From Gliomastix tumulicola (lineage: Eukaryota; Ascomycota; Sordariomycetes; Hypocreales; Bionectriaceae): a stretch of 64,000 bases of DNA. The notes beneath the pieces are model-generated. The model made no database searches. It had not been told where the DNA came from and saw only the letters and a program-made list of their open reading frames with translations. The stretch lies in assembly GCA_001599755.1 (NCBI GenBank), contig BCHX01000007.1, positions 1,488,001-1,552,000 of the forward strand, read 5' to 3'. Made by a program: the position numbers and the translations under genes. Shown here piece after piece: positions 57,007 to 64,000 of this stretch; position 1 is the stretch's first letter; each line of letters starts with the position of its first letter.

Positions 57007-57838
57007 GGTTGTGAGGTTTAGGTGAAGATTTAGAAGGTTGGGATAGATTGTTGGTGCACGAGACAAGGGAGGACCTTAGCTAAGCTGACAAGTGACCCCT
57101 ATATATATACCTTGGGGCGTCACCACCGACGGCCCGTTGGATGCCTCCCGTCCGAGGATGGAATATACCCCTCCGAGACGGCATGCCATATGTCTCCGAA
57201 GCTATGTGTCAAAGATGGATGGGCTACTGCAGTCATCTTGCAGATCTCGGGACCGAGGGTCCTGTCCGTGACGCTCGGAGTCCGGGCCGTCGCCCTGCCA
57301 AGTCACGAAGCTCACTCAAAAGAAACAACGAGCTGCTGTCACTCACCATCCACCCAGCTTCACCCGGTCAGCCCGTCCTAGAGGACGACGCATGTACATA
57401 AGCCAAGCACCCCAAGCCACCTGACCGCCGCCGCTAGGAACGTGTCATATAAGCGCTAAGAAAACATCGTCAATGCCTTCCCCAGGAACCAGAGATGATC
57501 GACAGCGTCTGACTGTGCTCTCCGGGATATGGGCAGTTATTGCCTAAGCTAAAGTGCGTTTTTGGCTGCAGCGGAATCCTGATAAACGTCAAAATGGGAA
57601 GGGATAAACGGAGCCAAGACGCCAACGAAGGGGCGAGCAGCGCACGGAACATTCACGCCTGAGTCTCACGAAAACGCCGAGTCAGTTAAGAGTATTACTA
57701 CCTGATCATCTTCTAGTATTACACGCATCTCCGACGACCATATCATCCTCGAGATGACAATTGGCATTCGTTAATCTACCATACCGTGCATACAAAACGC
57801 CCCCAGACCATGCGAGAGGCAACGAGGGCATCTCTCAT
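57007..57838. other. Intergenic region upstream of the secreted peptide
   Basis: Promoter of the minus-strand peptide gene in its first part, and the 3' flank of the AAA ATPase gene in its last part. No other gene found. Confidence 0.45.
57100..57110 (-). promoter_or_regulatory. TATA-like element of the secreted peptide gene
   Basis: TATATATATAG-type run (read on the minus strand) about 95 bp ahead of the peptide ATG at 57006. Confidence 0.55.
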
Positions 57839-60309
57839 CTACACATAGAGCCCGTCATCAATGTCAGCACCCTTCGTAGCGCTCCCCGTCGTCGCCTTGA
57901 TGGTGTTTTCCACCCTGGCCCGTGTCAGCATGCAGCGCTTGTAGTCGCACCAGGTCCTGGCCATCTTGACGGCGTTCTTGATCTCCCGGCCGTTGAGATG
58001 CCACAGCGAAAGCTGCCTGATATCCTCGTCATCAATAGGCCGTACTTCGTTACCGCCATCAGGACGCAGAGCACGGGTATCCTGCGCAGGCAGACGCTCC
58101 AGGAACTTCCGCCAGATGGCCTCCCTCGCGCTCCGCTCTAGCTCCCCAAACACGAGGTGCATGCTCACCCGGCTCCGGAACGCCTGGTCGATGCTCCGCG
58201 GCAGGTTCGTCGTCAGGAAGAGCACGCCCCGGAAGTACTCGAGCTCGCGCAGGAAGATGCTCACGAGCTCGTTGCGGCGGATCTCGCCGGTGTGGCGCTC
58301 GGCCATGGGGACGTCGGCCTCGTCGAGGAGCACGACGGCGCCCCAGTCGGCGGCCATCTCGAAGAAGCTCTTGATGCGGGTGCCGAGCGTGTCGGCGCTG
58401 ACGCCCAGGTCTTCGGCATGTAGGTAAAGGAGCGGGCGGCGCGTGCGGTCCGCGACGGCTTCAGCGGTCAGGGTCTTGCCGGTGCCGGGGGGACCGGAGA
58501 GCAGGATGATGAGGCCCTGGCCCTTGCCGCGGATGACATCGTCGATGTAGGGGCTGACTGAGCTGCTTGAGTTGGCTGTGATGGCCCGATGGCGACTCTT
58601 GTTGTGGTTCTCGACGAAGGACAGGACCAGGTCCTTCTGCTGCTGGTCGTAGACGAGATGGTCGAACGCGTCGGCGTTCCAGGACATGGGCTGGATGTCC
58701 TCGATGAATAATTCCACTATGGGAGTCAGTCCTGATACTCAATCACAGCAACAAGAAAGAAGAAAGAAGGCTCACCCCAGATCTTGTCCTTCAGTGCGAA
58801 GCCACCGACCAGCATGTAGATGAAGCCGATATCGTCACTCATCCGGGCCACAAAGTCCGCCCTCACCTCTTCCTGCTCCTCCAGCGTGAGCCGCGTCTTC
58901 CTGGAGCGTGGCTTGGCAGGTGGCTCATTCTTGTCCTCGAAGGCAGGGTTCACCCCGAAAGGGATGTGGATGTTCCTAGTCGCAGCCCGGTCTATCGTCA
59001 TGCGCACCGCCAGCCGCCGCTTGCTTCGATGCTGCGCGCCGCCGGGCTTGACTCGGTTCTTCTCAGCTCTGGGATCATTGTCCTCCCGGCCGCCGTGAGC
59101 GAGGTGATACTTGTTGTAGCCGAGCTGGTCGACGAGGATGCGGCCCTCGACGTTGTGCTTCTCGAACCTTTTCCCCGAAGCCCCGGGATGCCCTCGAAGG
59201 GCGATGCCACTGTAGCAGAGGTAGTGGAGGCCCAGGTAGTCAAGTGCCCTGCGACCTCTCTCGGCACACCGCCGCTTCACCTCGGCTGCGTCCGGATGGA
59301 ACGACAGAGGGTAGTGGTCGAGCTGCCGGATGGGCATGTTGCCGTCGAAGCTCCTGATCTCGAGTGTCTTGGTCTCCTTGACGTATTCGATCCCATCGAA
59401 GACCAGCACGACAGCCTTGATAGCCAGCGACTGTTGGCGGCCCTTCGTTGTGTACTCCGTCCCCTCCACCTTGGCGATGAACTCGGAGTTGGGGCCGTAG
59501 CTGTACACGACCGTGTCCCGCGGGAACAAGATCCAGGCCGATGCGAAGTCGATCAGCCCGCTCGACTGCACCAGATGTCGCCTCTTGCGCCTCATGTCCC
59601 CGAAGACATCGTCCATCAGCTCCAGCAGCAAGGCGAGGTGGTCCTTCACCGGATCATCTGACAGCTCGGCTCGCCGATGCAGCTCCGCAATCTCCTCCTG
59701 CCCGAACCACAGCTCACGAAATGGTGCCTTCAAAACGAGGGGCTGGCTCACGTCGAGATGAACGTTCTCCTTGCGCACGACGGGCTCGAGCGCGGCGACG
59801 AGAAGTTGGTTCTGTACCACGACATTGAGGTGGTTGAAAGTATGGTGGTCCTTGCCGACGGACGGCTTGGCGGGATCCCTGATCTTGAAGACCTTGATGG
59901 CCGCGCGGTCCTGTGCCTGGGCCTGGGCCTGGGCCTGGGCGGCGGCGGGCTGGGAGATCTGCTTGGGCGGGCTGTCGACCCAGTCGAGGTTCCCGCGGGC
60001 GTCCCGCTTCCCGTACAGCGTCTTGACGACGGGCTCGGTGCCCAGGTGGGCGTGCTTTGTGGGAACTGTCACGCGGAGGGGGAGGGGGAGGGACTGGCTG
60101 TCGTCCATCTGGCTCTGCGCAGGATTAGCGGTGGCTGCACGCTGAGGGGGGTGGTCTCCGTCCTCGTCGAGGGGGAGGACGGTGCCCTCACTGAGATAGG
60201 CGGGTTCCTTCTGGGCAGGCTCCTTGCGGCGGGAGAGCTTGCGTTTCCATCTCCTGACAAAGTTGTTGACGCCATCCTTGCTGCGGTCGAAGAGGCCGCG
60301 GATGTTCAT
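57839..60309 (-). CDS. AAA+ ATPase with large N-terminal domain (DUF7025-like)
   Basis: Two exons on the minus strand, 60309-58776 and 58716-57839, giving 803 residues. The N-terminus is basic (RRWKRKLSRRKEP), followed by a Pro/Gln-rich linker with a QAQAQAQAQ run. Residues about 180-470 form the domain usually found ahead of AAA modules in filamentous fungi (FASAWILFPRDTVVYSYGPN, AVVLVFDGIEYVKETKTLEI, DYLGLHYLCYSGIA). The AAA module has Walker A GPPGTGKT (586-593), Walker B AVVLLDEADVPM, sensor-1 FLTTNLP and arginine-finger-like FRSRVSMHL. It would work as an ATP-driven remodeller or unfoldase; the client is unknown. The start at 60309 (MNIRGLFDRSKD) is preferred to an in-frame ATG 18 codons upstream. 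Confidence 0.88.
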
Positions 60310-60796
60310 GATAGGGGTGTGTGATATCAGACGCAGGATGGGACGAGGTGATGAGGGTGTCACTCAGACGCGAGAGCGAGGACACTTGAAGACGGACAGT
60401 GAGGTCGATGCGAGTTGAGATGGATGGCGAGCTGGTGTCGCGGTGAGGGAAGTAAAGATGCCTCTGGCAGACACTATGGTAATGATCCAGATCTGACGGC
60501 TGCCAATGCCAGAAGTCGGTGTCGGGGAAAGGAAGAAGAGGGAGAGTTGGGGGCCATGGAAGGAGATTAAATGCCGACCGCCCTTGGAAGGTTTGCTTCC
60601 AAACCAGAGGCTGTTGATGGAGATGCATCCTGTGTCGCACATTGAGCCTGCTTCCAGCCGTGCTTTCGGACCAATCCAGCCCAATCACCCATAAACCGCC
60701 GGGGACAACAGCCAACAGCTATCACAAGAAGTGCGGGAAAGGTTCCGGGGGAGAAGGTGTAGCGGTGAACGTGTATTGAGCTGGCCGCTAACTGCC
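60310..60796. other. Intergenic region
   Basis: Holds the AAA ATPase promoter and the 3' end flank of the lipocalin gene. No gene recognised. Confidence 0.5.
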
Positions 60797-61502
60797 CTAG
60801 GTAAACAAACAATCCGACTGGTCTGTCTTCTCGACCTTGCTGAGGTCGGATCCCAGCAGCCCAGCACGCTCGATCCAGGCGTCGAGCACCGTCTCCTCCA
60901 GATGCTGCTCCCGGCTCAGCACGAACAGCGTGGAGAAGTTGTTGGACTGCACGATGGCGATGTCACCGGTATAATCTGTGCGCGCGCGTCAGTGAGCACA
61001 ATCACTCTCGTCGTCGTCGTCGTCGTCTCCATGGGATGCATACCTTGGACGATGTAGTTCGGGCCTGCGCAGCCCGGGGCAGGCTGGCCGGGGAACTGCA
61101 CCCGGAAGACCCCGGTAGCGCCGTAGGCGGGATCGGCAGGGGACGCCGTGCCGAGGATGTTGACTGGGCGGCCCTCGGCCTCGCAGGTGTTGTTCACCTG
61201 GACGGTGCCGTTGTCCTGAAGCGCCGCGCGTCAGTCCGTACCACGCAGCATATTGGTGTCGAGAGACTCACGTTCAGGGCGTACTGTGCGAAGATGCACT
61301 TGCAGCCAGCAGTGAAGGGGGCCAGCGTGCCGGCGACCTGGTACCAGCGACCGAGGTACGAGTCCAGCTCAAAGGCAGCGTCGCTGGTGGGATAGTAGCA
61401 CTGGCCATCCCACGAGGAGGGCACGACGTTGGGGACTTTGGTCTCGTTTGTGGCGGCCGACGCGGTGGCGAGCAGGCCGCTGAGGACTGTCTGAGGACGC
61501 AT
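60797..61502 (-). CDS. Secreted lipocalin-family protein
   Basis: Three exons on the minus strand: 61502-61272, 61215-61044, 60975-60797, giving 193 residues. A signal peptide (MRPQTVLSGLLATASAATNE) precedes the lipocalin N-terminal signature LDSYLGRWYQVAGT (GxW). The later strands read CKCIFAQYALNDNGTVQVNN and YTGDIAIVQSNNFSTLFVLS. The C-terminal helix region is EETVLDAWIERAGLL, and the chain ends QSDCLFT. This arrangement matches ApoD/Blc-like lipocalins, including a Cys near the C-terminus that could pair with an N-terminal one. It probably binds a small hydrophobic ligand outside the cell or at the membrane. The second intron carries a (CGT)n microsatellite at about 61008-61027. Confidence 0.85.
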
Positions 61503-62648
61503 GGTCACGGTGATGGCGGACTGTGACGGAGGGTGTGTGAGGAGGGGATGGATATCTCGGGCTGTCGCTGATGTGCCTGAGCACTCCCCTTGGGCATGAA
61601 GTCGAGGGTGCTTTATAATTGAAAAGTCTCACGCCGCGGAGCTCCCGTGTCCGAAGTCCGAGCCCAAGATGCCCTGTTTGATTGGGTTGCCGTGTGCTGG
61701 CAGTCTCGGCGACGAAGAGTCGGTGACGCCATGCCGTTCAGAGTGAGGATCTGTCTCGTTCGTTTAGCATTCCGGGGGTCCAGCCTTCCCCATACTTTAG
61801 ACTCATCCATGGATCTCAAATGGCAATTAGAGATGAACCATCCCGGATATGAGTCAAGGGACCTGCCAACTGCCGGTCGGATTCTCTGAAGACGCGTCGA
61901 TTTGGCGGTGGAAGGACCGATCTGTGCGACGTTTTGGCTGGGGCCTGTCGATCGAGCAAAAGTCTATGACGCGCATGTCAAAGTGCAGCATCAAACCCGG
62001 GCGAGGTGGTTGCTGCATCTGGATTTCCGGCCGTTGCTAGTGTCAGGTACCAGATGGTTAGTGCCACTGCGATCAGAAAGGTCTCATCTTTATTTTTAAT
62101 ATTTTTTTTTTTCTTTTGTTCTCACGTTCCAGCTTCCGGTTTGAAGAAATAAAGCTGTCGCACAGTGAGACATGGGCTCACGGTGAAAAAAGCAGCTACC
62201 CTAGACACGTCTCATCATTCGTCCGGGACAGTTCATTTATTCCGTGATTACTTATATATTCAATCAAATTGTACTTGCAGTATTTACATAAAATATACAT
62301 TACCGAGCGGAGAGTATGCTTAAAAATGTATGATTCATCGTTTCTAGTCTCGACTCCCAAGTCTGACCCGGACCGAGCAGTATGGATCAAGCCCATCACT
62401 TTCGACAAGCCTGTCTCTATGCCCCAAACGACGATAACACTCGCAGATAACAAAACGTCGCCGACCTCCATTCTCCTCCAACTCCCATCATCTAACATGA
62501 ACATGACCTCGGTCCCAAAAATGCAGTCCCAACCACCCTCGCGTCCACCATATGTTCATCCCATCCGTGTCCACATCTCCTATACCTTCGAGGCGAACAC
62601 ACACACACACAGCAAAGGAATGGAACCGAACCAACGGCCACCGCTCGC
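61503..62648. other. Intergenic region
   Basis: A 1.1-kb spacer with the lipocalin promoter on the left and the 3' UTR of the RRM gene on the right. Poly-T at 62102-62112 and an (AC)n run at about 62598-62612. No gene recognised. Confidence 0.45.
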
Positions 62649-64000
62649 TCAAGCATCCGCCAGCGCCTTCTTGCTGATGCGGTGCGCGGCCAGCCGGTAC
62701 GAGATGAAGGTCTCGCCCGTCTCGCACGGATCCTCGCCGAACTCGACCATCTCGAGCCCCTCGGGCCGCTGGCGGTCGAGCGCCATCTTGCCCATCTGGG
62801 CCTGGCAGCGGTAGCTCCCGAAGCGGAACTCGACGACGGCGCGGCCGTCCATCTCGACGAGCGTGATGACCTCGTCGACCTGGAACGTGAAGAGCTCGGC
62901 AAAGTACTTGCACAGGCTGGCCGGGTTGACGAACCACGACGCGCCCGTGACGATGAGCACGCGCGTGAGGCCGCCCGCCATCGGCTTCTCCGGGTACTTG
63001 ATGCGGTTGTAGTCGGCCTTGATGCGGAAGCCGCGGATCGTCGGACCCGTCGACTCGATGTGCGCGAGGAAGCGGCGCGCGGCCGGGGCGGTGAAGAAGG
63101 CGACCTTCGCGGCGGCCGTGTTGTGCTGGACGAAGTCGGGCAGGTTGATGTACGTGCACCAGATGCGGCCGATGCCGCGGATGGCCTGCAGGAGCTCCTT
63201 GTGCGTGACGTCGGGAGGGAGGTTGCGCAGCCAGAGCGCGCAGTTCTGCTCGTTGGTGAGGTGGTCCGCGCTCGCGTTGCCCTCGGTGTGCATGCCGTAG
63301 TAGCGCGACGAGAACTTGCCGCGGACGCCTTCGTCCTCGGCGCTCGCGAGCGCCATCTCCTGGCTGAGCTGCTCGCGGAGCGTCGGGTCGAGCACCGCCT
63401 GCATCGGGCGGAACTCGGTCGGGCGCGGGTTGAGAGGCCGGCGCTCCGCTGGCTGCTGCTGCTGCTGGGGAGGAGGAGGGCGCGGGACCGTCGTCTGGAG
63501 CGTCGGGTTGTTGTTGAAGGGACTGGCGGCGGCGGCCTGGTGGTGGGTGGGATGGAAGGGGCCGCGGTGGCCGGCAGCGGCAGCGGCAGACGGCTCGAAG
63601 ATGGGCTGGGCGGGATTCATGTTCCAGAAGGGCTGCTGCTGCTGGCTGGTGGTGGTGGTGGTGGTGGTGACATTGCCGTTGTCTAGCATCTGGTTCTGGT
63701 TCGGCAGCAGCATCTGCTCTTGGATCGGGACAGGATGGCCGCGGTACATGACCTGGTGCTTGCTAGCCGCGTCATCGTGAGTGATGGACATCTGAGCCGG
63801 GACTGAGCCCTCAGCCTCAGCAATGACAGGCAGGCTTCCAACGGAATCGGGCGTGTTCCTGAAACGCAGGTGACTCTCGGGGAGCGCCGCCGCCGCCGCC
63901 GCCTGGCCCGACAGCGTCGCAGAGCGGCTGAGCCTGTTCGCCACGTACACGGGCGCGCTCTGGCCGAGGTTGAGCGTGCCGACGCTGCCGTGCGCTTTGT
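62649..64000 (-). CDS. RRM-type RNA-binding protein, 5' end beyond the window
   Basis: One open frame that continues past position 64000 without a start codon (it reads HGSVGTLNLGQSAPVYVANR at the edge), so the gene is partial; about 449 residues are visible. The N-terminal half is low-complexity: poly-Ala, poly-Thr from a GGT/GTG run, poly-Gln and poly-Pro tracts. The C-terminal half carries an RRM-like fold: CALWLRNLPPDVTHKELLQA (RNP2-like), then AAAKVAFFTAPAARRFLAHI (RNP1-like position), and a second domain with TRVLIVTGASWFVNPASLCK and VDEVITLVEMDGRAVVEFRF. It ends in RISKKALADA. The layout fits fungal RNA-binding proteins with intrinsically disordered N-termini. A role in mRNA handling is likely; no specific orthologue is claimed. 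Confidence 0.85.
   Translation of the reverse strand, partial: KAHGSVGTLNLGQSAPVYVANRLSRSATLSGQAAAAAALPESHLRFRNTPDSVGSLPVIAEAEGSVPAQMSITHDDAASKHQVMYRGHPVPIQEQMLLPNQNQMLDNGNVTTTTTTTSQQQQPFWNMNPAQPIFEPSAAAAAGHRGPFHPTHHQAAAASPFNNNPTLQTTVPRPPPPQQQQQPAERRPLNPRPTEFRPMQAVLDPTLREQLSQEMALASAEDEGVRGKFSSRYYGMHTEGNASADHLTNEQNCALWLRNLPPDVTHKELLQAIRGIGRIWCTYINLPDFVQHNTAAAKVAFFTAPAARRFLAHIESTGPTIRGFRIKADYNRIKYPEKPMAGGLTRVLIVTGASWFVNPASLCKYFAELFTFQVDEVITLVEMDGRAVVEFRFGSYRCQAQMGKMALDRQRPEGLEMVEFGEDPCETGETFISYRLAAHRISKKALADA

Noticed and set aside
58966..59661. 231-codon plus-strand frame
   Set aside because: Antisense of the AAA ATPase N-terminal domain.
62682..63686. 334-codon plus-strand frame
   Set aside because: Antisense of the RRM-type gene; composition artefact of GC-rich codons.
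1..64000. Transposons, CRISPR arrays, rRNA and tRNA genes
   Set aside because: No transposase or reverse-transcriptase motifs, terminal repeats, spaced palindromic arrays or cloverleafs were recognised by eye. Small, decayed copies could have been missed.

Overview
The window is nuclear DNA from a filamentous ascomycete (Pezizomycotina, most likely a Sordariomycete; the genus cannot be told from this sequence). The grounds are short 50-150 nt GT-AG introns, dense multi-exon genes on both strands, four HET-domain genes, a Zn2Cys6-type regulator with a fungal_trans domain, a DUF2306 membrane protein and a proteinase-K-type S8 protease. No bacterial, viral or transposon gene was recognised. I reconstructed 24 coding regions. 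Splice sites were placed by reading-frame continuity and family motifs; none is confirmed by transcripts.

Layout. (1) 1.5-16.9 kb is a block of oxidative enzymes on strictly alternating strands: secreted FAD (berberine-bridge type) oxidase, cupin, short-chain dehydrogenase (SDR), second SDR, DUF2306 membrane protein, second secreted FAD oxidase, Baeyer-Villiger-type monooxygenase. A P450 at 24.9-26.7 kb may belong with it. This is a set of tailoring-type enzymes with no PKS, NRPS, terpene synthase or prenyltransferase in view. (2) 17.6-37.4 kb is a heterokaryon-incompatibility (HET) island with four HET-domain proteins: a 2193-residue HET-TPR-repeat giant, HET proteins of 835 and 780 residues, and a HET-ZZ protein of 687 residues. 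A conserved-looking protein of unknown function (322 aa) lies between the last two. (3) 38.0-42.5 kb is a sugar transporter and a divergently transcribed regulator that keeps only half of the Zn2Cys6 motif; four CreA-type sites lie between them. (4) 42.8-47 kb holds a truncated Hsp70-like gene and two proteins of unknown function. (5) 47.4-64 kb holds a secreted subtilisin, a flavin monooxygenase divergent from a serine beta-lactamase-like hydrolase, a 64-residue secreted cysteine-rich peptide, an AAA+ ATPase, a secreted lipocalin and the 3' part of an RRM-type protein that runs off the right edge.

How the genes may work together. The left block looks like the modifying arm of a secondary-metabolite or catabolic pathway. 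The centre looks like an allorecognition or innate-immunity locus: HET domains are cell-death effectors, the repeat giant resembles an NLR-type receptor without an NTPase, and the Hsp70-like fragment is a relic of another family often met in such fungal repertoires. The transporter and regulator pair looks like a carbon-catabolite-repressed sugar-uptake module. These links are inference from domains and neighbourhood.
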